DNA of 64,000 nucleotides from Escallonia rubra (lineage: Eukaryota > Streptophyta > Magnoliopsida > Escalloniales > Escalloniaceae), in assembly GCA_033065855.1 (NCBI GenBank), contig JAVXUO010000204.1, positions 79,091 through 143,090 on the forward strand, written 5' to 3'. Under the pieces are notes generated by a model, which saw nothing but the letters and a program-made list of their open reading frames with translations, did not search any database and had not been told where the DNA came from. How positions within the stretch are numbered: the first letter of the stretch is position 1; each line of letters opens with the position of its first letter. A program made the translations under genes and the position numbers. Shown one piece after another: positions 23,880 to 34,057 of this stretch.

Positions 23880-25000
23880 TCAGTTAATTTTTTATTCTTC
23901 AGAATATAAATACTTGCATAATGTTCCTACCATTTCAAATTTAGCACATGAACAACTAGCCCTAAAGTCTTTCATAATAGTAAACTGTTTGTCATATCTC
24001 CTTGTCAGTTATCAAACCCACCATGTATTTGGTAATCTCAGGTTCCTTACTCGATGTTATGTTCGAACAACTAAAACTAGGATTCCCCTCTTTACTCAAG
24101 GCCTCAAACAAACTATGAGTATAGCAATCGCTACCTCTTGCTTTAATCGGATCAGTGAAGGACAAGACTAACTGTGAATTCATGGTCTTGAATTGTCATC
24201 TTCGTGGTCAAACTTCGATAATAAACTACTTTCTCATAATTTCGAACCAACTCAATTAACATGGTATTAGAAGAGACATACTCGCAAAAAGATGAATGTA
24301 TTGTTTACGTTGTCCACTCATGGTCATGCCAGCGAAAAAGGTACATTTGAGTAATTTTCTTACCCAAATGTGCACGTAGGTTATCAATGTTTTGGATCCA
24401 ACTATTTTCGCTTAGTTCATACTTCTTATTCAAATCCACCCATCCGACCTCAAAATTTACAATAGTTGAGTTGTAACGAAACTACAGGGCTTTTTGATGT
24501 GCAATGCACAAAAGTGACATCCAGCATATGAAAATACTTTGGGAATTGCATTTCCCAGGCTCCATCTTTGTCAATGATGATTCTAGTTGAGGCTCTCTCA
24601 AATATGCACAATAAAACATAGAATAGTCAATAGTCACACAAGATACTGCCTCTTTCTCATCCCTTTACCATGCAGCTCCAAACCATATAAACCGCCTATG
24701 GTGATTCACCCCAAAAAGTGGATCAAATGGCATCCTAAATTTTTTAGTCATGTAAGTCACATCGAACACAGCAACATCACCATAATGTGAATATGATGTC
24801 CATGACCGGCCATCAGCTCAAAAAACACGTAAGAAAAGAACCATCTCTAGCTAAATTCACAACAAAATAAAACTAGCTATCATCAAATGTGGCCTTCTCA
24901 TGGAAATGTTTAAGAACCCCATACTTTATTTTCCCTTTCAATGTGTAGACTACTAGAACATTGTCTTGGAGTTATTTCAAGTTTTGTGCTAGGCTTTATC
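23880..25000 (-). pseudogene. FAR1-related (FRS) / MULE-transposase-like pseudogene
   Basis: Read on the minus strand, about 24700-24960 encodes a frame with FYFVVN..DGS..., ADGRSW..Y..YGDVAVFDVTY, KKFRMPFDPLFGVNHH. This is the start of the MULE transposase domain of FHY3/FAR1-family transcription factors, whose usual forms are WADxRSRxxYxxFGDVVxFDTTY and MPFxPFVGVNHH. Further along are IIIDKDGAW (the IITDQD position), a KKYELSENSW...L stretch near 24380-24450 and a SWIM-like CSCAKFEMVGTLC near 23915-23960, whose final His is replaced by Tyr. At least two stops and several frameshifts break it. FHY3/FAR1 proteins act in phytochrome A signalling; mobile MULE transposases share the domain, so either origin is possible. 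The N-terminal FAR1 zinc finger is not clear. Confidence 0.8.
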
Positions 25001-26485
25001 ACATTCACAACCCTTGTAATCTAAGAAGGATTCAAGCCCTTATAGTTAAGGTCAGACACAAGAGACGTACATACCTTTGTACTTTGGTACTTGCTGTATG
25101 GATGATGCTTGATTACTTTTGATGTGAGTAGTAGTGAGAGGATGGTTGTAAACATCTTTAAATTTGTTGATAAGACATACTCCAAGATTCTTCGACAAAG
25201 TAACTTGGAGCATCGTCTCACAATCGGTTCTCAGATCTTTGCGCCTCTATTCATTCTAATTTAGTCCCTTATCATCTAGTTTTTTGAAGCTCTGCTTATA
25301 CCATACAAGCTGCCCAAAATTTGGACAACCAATGCAAAAAATGGTGTCCAACGCCTTCCAAAGATTGAAAAAGGTGTTATTAAGACACTTTCCCACGTTA
25401 TTGTATATGTTCTATTTAAATTACTAGTGTAACTAGGAAAAAAATTTGGGTTGGAAAACAACAAAGCCTTGCGCGACGAGAATTTAACTAGAAAATATTT
25501 GTACTTGTATCCACAATTAAATTACCTCCATCTTTTGGAACGTCAGATGCCCACAAATCAGGTTGTCCCTAAGAAGTGGGACATGATATGTATATCTTGA
25601 ATATTTGGATCTGATCAATTACTTAATGACGTGAACAACCTCGACTTAATAAACAATTTTTAATATATATCAGAACTTATAATCAATGCAATAACTCAAA
25701 TGCTTTAAAATAATTTGTCATAGATGAAAAGGCCAAATTTAAGTTATCGACATAATGAACTAAACAATGTTTATCCACGCAAAGGTTTAACTAATCAAAA
25801 CAATAAAGGATAATTGTTCACTTAGGCTCTATCCTCAAACAATTTACTGACCATTACTTGCAAAAGAACAAGGGTGAACTTTTGAGAGCTCATTAAAGTA
25901 GTTCAAAGACTTTACGAAGTGATTACAAACGATTCACAAGTTCAATTTGATGAAAAACTTTCCAAAGAGTTTAGAGGTGATCACAATTAGTTCAATAACC
26001 ATATTGAAATGAGCAATAGGAAAACCACGCAGGCAATGCATAGTAACAATGTTAATTACATATGCATATGTATGATAACTAGTCCATCAAGGTACTAGCC
26101 TGTATGCCACGTAGTAAATAGATCATCCTTATAAGGCCTCCAATACAGACCATCCTTATAAGACCTCCAATACAGACCATCCTTATAAGTTATAACGCAT
26201 TAATACACTGTTTCACGTCAATATACAAAAGGACAATAATTGCTAAATCAACATGTAATTCGATGCTCGACGTGCAATAAGAGCATCATCATGAATTTAA
26301 ATAATCGAATCAGGCTCAAAATTTAAGATTTATTTTTTAAAGGCTCTAAATGAATTTAGAAAATATTAACTTGCGAAAATTATTAAAAATACTATTCATT
26401 TTTGGAAAAAACAATTGAAGACTTTTAGAAATTCTTAAATGGCTTAAGGTACCTCATCGCAAAATCTAGTCAGCCAAACAACCAC
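25001..26485. other. Intergenic, mostly featureless
   Basis: Possible upstream remains of the FRS pseudogene extend to about 25220 on the minus strand. Beyond that I see only AT-rich sequence and one short tandem repeat. Confidence 0.45.
26122..26189 (+). repeat. 27-bp tandem repeat, 2.5 copies
   Basis: The unit a(t/c)catccttataag(g/a)cctcc... is repeated at 26122, 26149 and 26176 (partial), with two substitutions. Confidence 0.9.
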
Positions 26486-26489
26486 CGTG

Positions 26490-26803
26490 CGACACCCACA
26501 CAGTCACACACTAACCATTCTTCCAAAATATACACATTGGCATGAGGTACAACTATACTAGTACAAGTTTAACCTGGCGAAGCACATAATACACCTGCTC
26601 AAGAGCGGGGTACAAGTACACATGGTGCCAAATTACTATCTACATACCCCTTGCGTTGGTGCACCATGCACACACGCGATTACACACCCACACACCCCCT
26701 ATACACACACTGTTACACATATTACACACACACACACAAGCACGCACACCCACACAGTTACACAATCTGTTACACATATTACCCCCCCCCCCCCCCCCCC
26801 GCG
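26490..26803. repeat. CA-rich tract ending in a C-run
   Basis: ACAC-rich sequence with TTACACATATTAC motifs ends in about 18 consecutive C (26783-26800). The same style of CA plus C-run occurs at 2884-3065 and 27237-27412, and G-runs sit in the arms of the MULE-like element at 46.1-47.5 kb. Confidence 0.85.
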
Positions 26804-27236
26804 CAGTAGCGGAGGGAAGAGGGTGGCACAGTTGGCACGTGCCCACCTCCAACATTTGGCATTAAGTAGTTTTTGTACTATTTTGCATTAATGGTTTGGC
26901 TACTTTAGGACCCATCCAAAAACCTTATAGATTTTAAGAACTTTTCAAAGCCATTGTTCTTTCTTAATATTACACAAAATTATTCCTACCACAAAACAAT
27001 CAAGAAATTCTAACACTTCAATATAGATTTATAGTAGTACGTCAATTCCTTTTAGAAATATTTTATTGATTTTAATGTCCACAGTAAAGTGTAATTACAA
27101 AAAATGTACTGCGGATTTTATTTCTCAAAGCAACATTGTAAGCTTCATCTTTATTAATTTTTTACTAAACATGTTAAGATACCTTTAAAATATTATGTTG
27201 GTGCCCACCTTATACAAGATCTCTGGCTCCGCCACA
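26804..27236. mobile_element. Possible hAT-like MITE
   Basis: The left end CAGTAGCGGAG and the reversed right end CTGTGGCGGAGCCAG form a short imperfect inverted repeat resembling the CAGTGGCGGA ends common in plant hAT-type MITEs. 'gtgcccacct' motifs sit inside each end. CA-rich sequence lies on both sides, as if the element split it. I could not define a clean target-site duplication. Confidence 0.4.
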
Positions 27237-27412
27237 GCACCCACGACACACACATACACATATACCCAAATAGTTACACACACTATCACTCATATCACAC
27301 ACTCAACACCCCCCCCCCCCCCAAACACACACTACACACCCCTACATCACACAAGCACACATCCATACACACGCGCACGCGCGCATAAGCGCGCGCACAC
27401 ACGCACACACAT
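27237..27412. repeat. CA/CG-rich microsatellite with C-run
   Basis: ACAC repeats, about 15 C near 27308-27322, then alternating GCGCGCAC. It abuts the start of the chromovirus-like LTR. Confidence 0.9.
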
Positions 27413-28055
27413 AGTGTAATACCCCAGATTTTTGGGTACTTGTGTAAAGAACAATTAAAAATTATTATGATTTTGAATTTAGTATTGGACCTTAGATAAT
27501 TTATTTGGAGTCCTTTTAGAGATGAAATTAATATCTAATAGTATTAGTGGCTAATGTGACTGGATTGAAAAAAAAAAGATTTCAACTTGGATTAGGATTT
27601 TAAGTCATATTGTGATTAAATTAGTAATGAGGACTTTAAGTTGTGTTATAATTACACTAGTAATAAGGACTTTTAGTTGTATAATAATTATACTAGGAAT
27701 AAGGATTTTGAGTTGTGTTATAGTTACACTAGAATTTGGGACTTCAAGTTATATTAGAATTAGATTAGTAAACTATATAAGTAGGAAGAAGACATAAGAG
27801 TCACGAGAGTCTTCATATTTTTTTGAGACAAATGAGAGAAAAGAGAAAAGAGCTAGTGCATTCTTTTGGGTATCCAAGCATAAAGGTGGTGATTGATCTA
27901 AGATGAAGATGAGATTTTTTTTACGTTATATTCGTTACTTTCAGGTAAGGGTTCTTACGCCGCTTTTTGTGTTATACACACCTATGTGCTATGCTTTGAT
28001 TCTCAAAAATATATTTGTCTTCGAGCGTATTTTTGATCATCACGTTTTTTGTAAC

Positions 28056-28060
28056 GTTAT
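28056..28060. repeat. 5-bp target-site duplication, left
   Basis: GTTAT, matching 38671-38675 at the other end of the Tat element. Confidence 0.9.
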
Positions 28061-28087
28061 TGATATGGAAAGAAAATAACATCTGAG

Positions 28088-28111
28088 AGATTGTGACACG
28101 TGTCACAATCT
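28088..28111. promoter_or_regulatory. Perfect 24-bp palindrome with G-box core in the LTR
   Basis: The half-site AGATTGTGACAC is followed directly by its exact reverse complement, giving a central ACACGTGT. CACGTG is the G-box bound by plant bZIP and bHLH factors. It lies about 195 bp upstream of the LTR TATA box and is conserved without change in the 3' LTR (38264-38287). Confidence 0.75.
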
Positions 28112-28303
28112 GGTACGCTCAAAACTGCTACTTCCTTAATGAAGAAGTAGAGAGTAGTAACCCCTCACCTTCCCACTTCTTACCCATCATGGCAATAAAC
28201 CCTGCTTAATAGCGGTAACTGCCCATTAAGAGGAATGACCCCTCATTAGACTGGTAACTCCCGAGTTAAAGGGAGGATAACTAACCACTAAGGAGGGTGG
28301 ACT

Positions 28304-28311
28304 TTATAAAA
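28304..28311 (+). promoter_or_regulatory. LTR TATA box
   Basis: TATAAAAG in the context 'gtggactttataaaaggg'. It lies 225 bp upstream of the gag ATG and is the likely core promoter of the element. Confidence 0.75.
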
Positions 28312-28498
28312 GGGAAAGAAAAAGAGCAATGTGAGGTAAGTAACTTAATCTGAGTTTACACTAAATCCATCTTAAGCATTTCCTGACTTAAGCATCGGAG
28401 ATTTCCCGCCGGAAATCTCTCCGGCGAGTAACCGGTGTTGTCTTTTTGTTGCGCAGGTCTATTCACGAATCAGGTTCCGGATTTCATCCACAACATTT

Positions 28499-28516
28499 TG
28501 GCGCCATCCGTGGGAC
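28499..28516 (+). promoter_or_regulatory. Primer-binding site
   Basis: TGGCGCCATCCGTGGGAC begins three bases after the LTR. Its first seven bases pair with a tRNA 3' end GGCGCCA, as in plant tRNA-Asp; the exact tRNA is not settled by eye. Confidence 0.7.
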
Positions 28517-28535
28517 CGAAATTCGTAAATAGACC

Positions 28536-30065
28536 ATGGCTCAAAATCCTCATCCCCAAATTCCGCAAGATGGCGCACTCGCGTCAAGCTCGTCATCAAC
28601 ACTGCTCCGCGACCTTACTCGTGGTGGAGCTACCTCCCGACCGGCAGATCGTGGGAAAGCGGTGATGGAAACCCCTATAGTCACAATGGCAGCACTGGCA
28701 ATTGCCATGGCTGCGCCCCTTCCCACAAACCTTGCCTCAACTCCACAGAACTCGGCTGGTCCATCTGAACCTCCAACTGTCAGAATCACTACGGTTGCTC
28801 CCACCAATATCATTCCACCTGCTGGCGACCACCAAGCTGATCTACTTGCTGTCATTCAAACAATGCAACGATCCATCGAAAAGTTGCAAGCCGCCATTGA
28901 AAACCCACCTTTGCAACTAGAGCCTCCTCGGCCTCTTAAGGCAAAGCCAATAACTGACGCGCAGAGGCAATCTGTCCGTCAGCGATTGACTTTCCATGAG
29001 GGACCAAGTCGCCCTAAAGTGCGAGATGGGGTACATAATAACCAGCAGGTGATACAATTAGAAGATGAATATTCTGATAACGAGCGACGCAACCCAAGAT
29101 CCAAGAGACACGAAGAGAGCTACTGCGAAGCTCAATCCACCAGGAACAATCCTGGTGATCACCGGGCAGAACGCTATTCCAACGCTCCAATCATCATTGG
29201 GCGACCGTTCGTAGAAGAAGTTGATCTCTTCCCGGTTCCCTCCAACTTCAAAATGCCTCCATGTGAATCATATGATGGCATAGGACATCCAATGGAGCAC
29301 CTGGCTCGTTTTACCTCGGGCATGAATTTACATTTGGTCCCTGATCAGATCATGTGCAGAGCATTTCCTGTGACGCTGAAAGGAGTCGCGCATGTGTGGT
29401 TCCAACACCTGACACCTCGCTCCATTTCATGCTGGGCTCAATTAGCTGAATCTTTTCGGAGCAATTTTCTCACAAGCCGTGTGCAAAGGAAGAATTCCTC
29501 GGCTCTCTTTCGAATGGTCCAGGGGCCAAAAGAATCATTAAAGTCATATTCTGCCCGCTTTAACTCTGAGAAACTTCTCATTGACCATTTGGACCCAGGG
29601 GTTACATTCGCGGCAATGGCCAGAGGAGTGAGACCAAGCACACCCTTACGATTCTCATTAAACAAGCGTCCGCCAGAAAACATGACGGACCTCCTTGACA
29701 GGGTGGAAAAGTATCTTCGGGCTGAAGAAGATTCAATAACCTCGCAGCACGAAGAAGTGCACGCTGGACACAAAAGACAAGATCGTCCCGAAGGGGGAAA
29801 TTCAAACGACGCCAAGCGCTCGAGGGCAATACTCCCAATACTCCCCAAGTCGTTTACCCCACTCAATACTCCCCGGGGGCACATCCTCAACCAGATCAAG
29901 AGCCAAAGCATCCTCAAATGGCCGAAACCTATGAGAGGACCGACCGACAAAAGAGACTCCCAGCTATATTGTCATTTCCATAAAGATCACGGGCATACAA
30001 CCGATGAATGCAAGGTGCTTCAGCGTGAGATTGAAAACCTCATAGCCAAAGGACATCTCAAATAG
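28536..30065 (+). CDS. gag: Gag polyprotein of Tat element (509 aa)
   Basis: Structural protein that packages retrotransposon RNA into cytoplasmic particles. The ATG lies in a strong ACCATGG context 40 bp after the 5' LTR. Residues 1-220 are Pro/Ala/Arg-rich and poorly structured. Residues about 225-400 form the retrotransposon gag domain (SYDGIGHPMEHLARF..., AFPVTLKGVAHVWF, SFRSNF, with acidic helix ...RVEKYLRAEEDS). The C-terminus ends in a CX2HX4HX4C knuckle (CHFHKDHGHTTDEC, about 480-493) instead of the common CX2CX4HX4C. The frame stops with TAG at 30063-30065, while protease motifs continue in the same frame, so the stop may be a mutation or a gag-pro boundary. The frame itself is intact. 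Confidence 0.9.
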   Translation: MAQNPHPQIPQDGALASSSSSTLLRDLTRGGATSRPADRGKAVMETPIVTMAALAIAMAAPLPTNLASTPQNSAGPSEPPTVRITTVAPTNIIPPAGDHQADLLAVIQTMQRSIEKLQAAIENPPLQLEPPRPLKAKPITDAQRQSVRQRLTFHEGPSRPKVRDGVHNNQQVIQLEDEYSDNERRNPRSKRHEESYCEAQSTRNNPGDHRAERYSNAPIIIGRPFVEEVDLFPVPSNFKMPPCESYDGIGHPMEHLARFTSGMNLHLVPDQIMCRAFPVTLKGVAHVWFQHLTPRSISCWAQLAESFRSNFLTSRVQRKNSSALFRMVQGPKESLKSYSARFNSEKLLIDHLDPGVTFAAMARGVRPSTPLRFSLNKRPPENMTDLLDRVEKYLRAEEDSITSQHEEVHAGHKRQDRPEGGNSNDAKRSRAILPILPKSFTPLNTPRGHILNQIKSQSILKWPKPMRGPTDKRDSQLYCHFHKDHGHTTDECKVLQREIENLIAKGHLK

Positions 30066-30493
30066 TTCATCAAGGCCAATGATCGACAGCAAAATGGAAT
30101 AAGATATTAGCGGAGAACAGATGAGACATTACCAAAAGATCCCCCGGTGATAAACACCATTTTCGGAGGATCGAGCGCTGGAGGACTATCTGGATCTTCC
30201 TGAAAAGCCTACGCATGGCAAGTTAATCTAACGCAAGGACCAACCAAGCGGCCGAGAGCATCCACTTCTTTGGAGTTCAATGACGCAGATCTTGACGGAA
30301 TAAGTCTGCCGCACGATGATGCCTTAGTCATCACTCTACGCATAGATGCTTTCCAAGTTAAACGCATGTTGGTCGACACAGGGAGTTCAACCGATATTAT
30401 CTTTGAAGATGGTTTTATCAGATAGGGATTTCTGATGATAGGGTAAAGCCAATATCTTCTCCTTTATATGGCTTTACAGGCGCCTCCGCCCCA
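30066..30493 (+). pseudogene. Aspartic protease region (interrupted)
   Basis: Between gag and the RT frame, in the gag frame, lies MLVDTGSSTDIIF (Asp at 30375-30377), the active-site motif of retroviral-type aspartic protease. The segment has another stop before the motif. Shortly after it, near 30415-30423, a stop is met and homology passes to the next reading frame (ISDDRVKPISSPLYGFTGASAPVKG), so a frameshift is present. The protease would cleave Gag-Pol; in this copy it cannot be made as one piece. Confidence 0.8.
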
Positions 30494-32911
30494 GTGAAAG
30501 GAATTGCTTCTCTCACTGTCGTCGTTGGGGAAGCACCTCAACAGGCACTCCATACACTTGATTTCCTCATTGCCAAGGTCAAATCGTCGTATAACGGGAT
30601 TTTGGGCCGCACAGGCCTTAACAAGCTACAAGCAGTAGCTTCGACCTACCACCTTGTCATGAAATTCCCCACCCCAGTAGGAGTTGGTTTCGTAAAAGGC
30701 GATCAGACCCTTGCTCGAAGATGCTACATAGCCTCTTGCAGAGTTGAAGAAACCCTATCGATTGATGATCAGCGTGATGAGAAGGCGCTAAGGCGCGCAG
30801 AGCCTGTGGAAGCTCTTATCTCAATACCACTCGTAGAAGGAGATAATGAACGATACGTAAGGATTGGCTCTATGCTAGAGCCGACAATTCGAGAGCAGTT
30901 GATCTCTTTCCTTCGATCCAACATGGACCTCTTCGCGTGGAGCGTGGCCGACATGCCAGGTATAGACCCATCCGTAATCACACATCGACTTTCAGTCAAT
31001 CCCGTATGCAAGCCCGTTAAGCAAAAGAAGCGACCCTTCGCACCAGAGCGGCAAGTGATAATCAAGAAGGAAGTTGATAAACTCCTAGATGTTGAATTCA
31101 TCCAAGAAATCGACTACCCCGACTGGGTAGCCAACGTTGTCATGGTGCCAAAGGGCGAAACGGGCAAGTGGAGGATTTGTATTGACTACACCAATTTGAA
31201 CAAAGCTTGCCCGAAAGATAGCTATCCGCTGTCGCGCATCGACACACTGATTGATGCCACGTTGGGTCATCAACTCCTCAGCTTCATGGATGTATTCTCC
31301 AGCTACAACCAGATTCGCATGCACGAAGACGACATAGCCAAGACAGTTTTCGTCACAGATCAAGGCCTATTCTGCTATAAAGTCATGCCATTCGGCTTAA
31401 AAAATGCAGGCGGTACTTATCAAAGGTTAGTCGACAAAATCTTCAAACCCCTCATAGGAAAAACCATGGAAGTTTATGTAGACGACATGCTCGTCAAAAG
31501 CCTTCGAGCTGAAGAGCACATAGTCGACCTTCAGCAATGCTTTAATCTCCTTCGAGAATTTCGTATGCGCCTTAATCCCACTAAGTGCGCCTTTGGGGTA
31601 TCATCTGGCAAATTTCTCGGGTTTATGGTCTCAGAAAGGGGAATTGAAGCTAACCCTGAGAAAATCAAAGCCATCCAGGAAATGATGGCACCAAGGCGTG
31701 TCAAGGAAATACAGATCCTAACAGGACGAATCGCTGCCCTTAGCAGATTCCTCTCCAGATCGGCCGAACGCTGTTTGCCATTCTTCAAGGCATTGAAGAA
31801 CATAAAAAAATTTGAATGGACGGTTGAGTGTCAAACATCCTTTGACGCATTGAAGGAATACCTAGCATCGCCACCACTTCTCTCCAAACCTGTCATGGGA
31901 GAAGACCTCTTCCTCTACTTGGCCGTTGCTGAGTCTGCGGTCAGCGCAGTCCTAGTCAGAGAACAAGATCGTCAGCAGCTCCCCGTTTACTATGTGATCA
32001 GCAAGGTCCTTCAGGGAGCCGAACAGAGGTATCCCAATGCAGAAAAGTTGGCATTTGCCCTGCTAAACGCTGCTAGAAAGCTTCGACCATATTTTCAGTC
32101 TCACACAATCATTGTGCTCACCGACAAACCACTTAGGCAGATATTACACAAGCCAGCCCTATCTGGTCGCCTCGTTCCCTGGTCGGTCGAGTTAGACGAG
32201 TTCGACATATGCTATAAACCTCGACCCTCAATCAAAGGGCAGGCCCTGGCCAATTTCATAGTCGAGTGCACACTTCTCATTGAAGTCGAAGAGCCTCTCC
32301 TTGGGGCCGAAAAACCTCTCATCCCCGGCCAAACTGGGCTGTTTACATGGGCGCTTTATGTTGATGGATCGTTAAACGCAAGCGGAAGTGGAGCTAGATT
32401 AATCCTCAACGGACCCGATGGCCTAACCGTAGAATATGCTCTTCGCTTCGATTTCCAGGCTTCCAACAATGAAGCAGAATATGAAGGTTTGGTAGCAGGC
32501 ATGCATCTGGCATGTGTAATGCGCACAGCATCTCTCCATGCTTTCAGTGACTCGGCACTCGTCGTGAAGCAGATGCTAGGAGAATATGAAGCAAGAGACC
32601 CAAAAATGGCCGATTACCTGTGTAAAGCGAAAGAGATTGCGAATACATTCACTCTATTCAGAATTACGCAAATTTGCAGAGAAGACAATACTTCCGCAGA
32701 TGCACTCTCAAGGTTGGCCTCTCTCGATCCCTCGGGTTTCGATCGCACAATCCATCTGGAACTCTTACATGAACCGAGCATCGCTGCAAAGGAAGTTATG
32801 CAGACCGAGCATGAACCACCATGGATTGATCCCATCAAGGCCTACCTTCAGGACGGCACACTACCTGCCGACCAGAAGCAAGCCATGAACATAATCCACC
32901 GCTCGGCTTGA
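30494..32911 (+). CDS. pol: Reverse transcriptase with dual RNase H (Pol part 1)
   Basis: An open frame of 805 codons copies the element RNA into DNA. The end of the protease occupies about residues 1-60. The RT core follows (about 165-400: KWRICIDYTNLNKACPKDSYPLSRID, then SFMDVFSSYNQIRMHEDD, MPFGLKNAG, YVDD at 328-331). The usual gypsy RNase H comes next (about 470-590: LYLAVAESAVSAVLVRE, LTDKPLRQIL). An archaeal-type RNase H lies at about 617-760, with acidic residues in YVDGS, NNEAEYEGL, FSDS and DNTSADALSR. The listed start is only where this frame opens; translation would normally arrive from the protease. TGA at 32909-32911 cuts it from integrase in the same frame. Confidence 0.92.
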   Translation: MKGIASLTVVVGEAPQQALHTLDFLIAKVKSSYNGILGRTGLNKLQAVASTYHLVMKFPTPVGVGFVKGDQTLARRCYIASCRVEETLSIDDQRDEKALRRAEPVEALISIPLVEGDNERYVRIGSMLEPTIREQLISFLRSNMDLFAWSVADMPGIDPSVITHRLSVNPVCKPVKQKKRPFAPERQVIIKKEVDKLLDVEFIQEIDYPDWVANVVMVPKGETGKWRICIDYTNLNKACPKDSYPLSRIDTLIDATLGHQLLSFMDVFSSYNQIRMHEDDIAKTVFVTDQGLFCYKVMPFGLKNAGGTYQRLVDKIFKPLIGKTMEVYVDDMLVKSLRAEEHIVDLQQCFNLLREFRMRLNPTKCAFGVSSGKFLGFMVSERGIEANPEKIKAIQEMMAPRRVKEIQILTGRIAALSRFLSRSAERCLPFFKALKNIKKFEWTVECQTSFDALKEYLASPPLLSKPVMGEDLFLYLAVAESAVSAVLVREQDRQQLPVYYVISKVLQGAEQRYPNAEKLAFALLNAARKLRPYFQSHTIIVLTDKPLRQILHKPALSGRLVPWSVELDEFDICYKPRPSIKGQALANFIVECTLLIEVEEPLLGAEKPLIPGQTGLFTWALYVDGSLNASGSGARLILNGPDGLTVEYALRFDFQASNNEAEYEGLVAGMHLACVMRTASLHAFSDSALVVKQMLGEYEARDPKMADYLCKAKEIANTFTLFRITQICREDNTSADALSRLASLDPSGFDRTIHLELLHEPSIAAKEVMQTEHEPPWIDPIKAYLQDGTLPADQKQAMNIIHRSA

Positions 32912-34057
32912 TACGCCATTGTGGAAGACGTGTTATACAAACGATCTTTCACTTTTCCTTACCTTCGTTGTCTCACCCCGACTGAATCCGACTATGCCAT
33001 ACGGGAAGTCCACGAAGGGATATGCGGACAACACTTGGGAGGACGTGCTCTAGCGCACAAAATTCTCCGCCAAGGGTATTACTGGTCGACCATGCACCGT
33101 GATGCCTTGGACTATACGAAGAAATGCGATGCTTGCCAACGTTTCTCCTCGGTCCCCAGGCAGCCACCAAGTCCCTTATCGTCGATAAGCAGTCCCATAC
33201 CATTTGCAATGTGGGGAATGGACATCATGGGCCCTTTCGCTCCGGCTACGGCTCAACGACGATTTGTAATTGTGGCCGTAGACTACTTCACTAAATGGGT
33301 GGAAGCTGAGGCCCTTGCTACAATCTCTGAAAAGAAATGTGAAGATTCCTTTTGGCGTGCCGTGGTTTGTTGCTTTGGAATCCCGCGCGTGCTCATCACT
33401 GACAATGGGAAACAGTTCGACAGTGCCACCTTTTGAACGTTTTGTGCCAACTTAAGCATTGAGCAACGCTTCACTTCTGTGGCACACCCACAAACGAATG
33501 GGCAAACTGAAGTTACGAATCATACCCTTATTTAAGGAATAAAGAAGAAGCTGGACGGCGCGAAAGGACTATGGGTAGACAAATTACCCAAAATCCTCTG
33601 GGCTTATAATACGACGACGAGGACCTCTACGGGCGAGACCCCCTTCAGTTTATCATTTGGAACAGACGCCATCATCCCCGTTGAGGTAGGGTTGTCGTCC
33701 CTTCGACTAACAACTAACGACCCTATCCAAAATGAAGAAGATCTCCGAGCTAACCTTGACCTCCTTGACGAGCGTCATGAACAAGCGGCAGTGCGCCTTG
33801 CAGCCTACAAGCATCGAGTATCCAAATTTTATGACCAGCGAGTCAGACATCGCGCATTCCGAGTAGGAGACCTCGTCTTGCGCCGTATCGAGGCTTCAGC
33901 TCCGCGTGAAGCAGTTGGCAAGTTAGCACCAAACTGGGAAGGTCCTTATAAAGTGGTCAAGCTAGCAGGCCCAGGCGCCTATCACTTAGAACACATCGAT
34001 GGAAGAGCCATACCACGGACGTGGAATGCAACTAACCTAAGGCGCTATTATGCATGA
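32912..34057 (+). pseudogene. Integrase of Tat element (interrupted by two stops)
   Basis: In the same frame as RT, this region carries an HHCC zinc-binding module (HEGICGQH...CDAC at about 33010-33135). The DDE catalytic core follows, with Asp in MGMDIMGPF-like sequence (33215-33240), Asp in ITDNGKQFDS (about 33395-33425) and HPQTNGQTEVTNH (33485-33520). The C-terminal part is FYDQRVRHRAFRVGDLVLRR...WEGPYKVVKLAGPGAYHLE. TGA at 33434-33436 and TAA near 33532-33534 interrupt it; both are one C-to-T step from Arg or Gln codons. The final 121-codon frame (33692-34057) is intact. Integrase would insert the cDNA into the genome. No chromodomain is seen, as expected for Tat. Confidence 0.88.

Larger units (their letters stand above)
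28061..28495 (+). mobile_element. 5' LTR of Tat-lineage element (435 bp)
   Basis: It begins TGATATGG and ends CCACAACA (TG...CA). By eye it differs from the 3' LTR by 8 substitutions and one single-base indel. It contains a perfect 24-bp palindrome with a CACGTG core (28088-28111), a TATA box at about 28304-28311 and a 9-bp hairpin GAGATTTCC/GGAAATCTC (28398-28419). The LTR would drive genomic RNA synthesis in the plus direction. Confidence 0.93.

Noticed and set aside
29438..29950. 170-codon minus-strand frame within gag
   Set aside because: Shadow of the gag coding frame on the opposite strand; gag has clear domain motifs.
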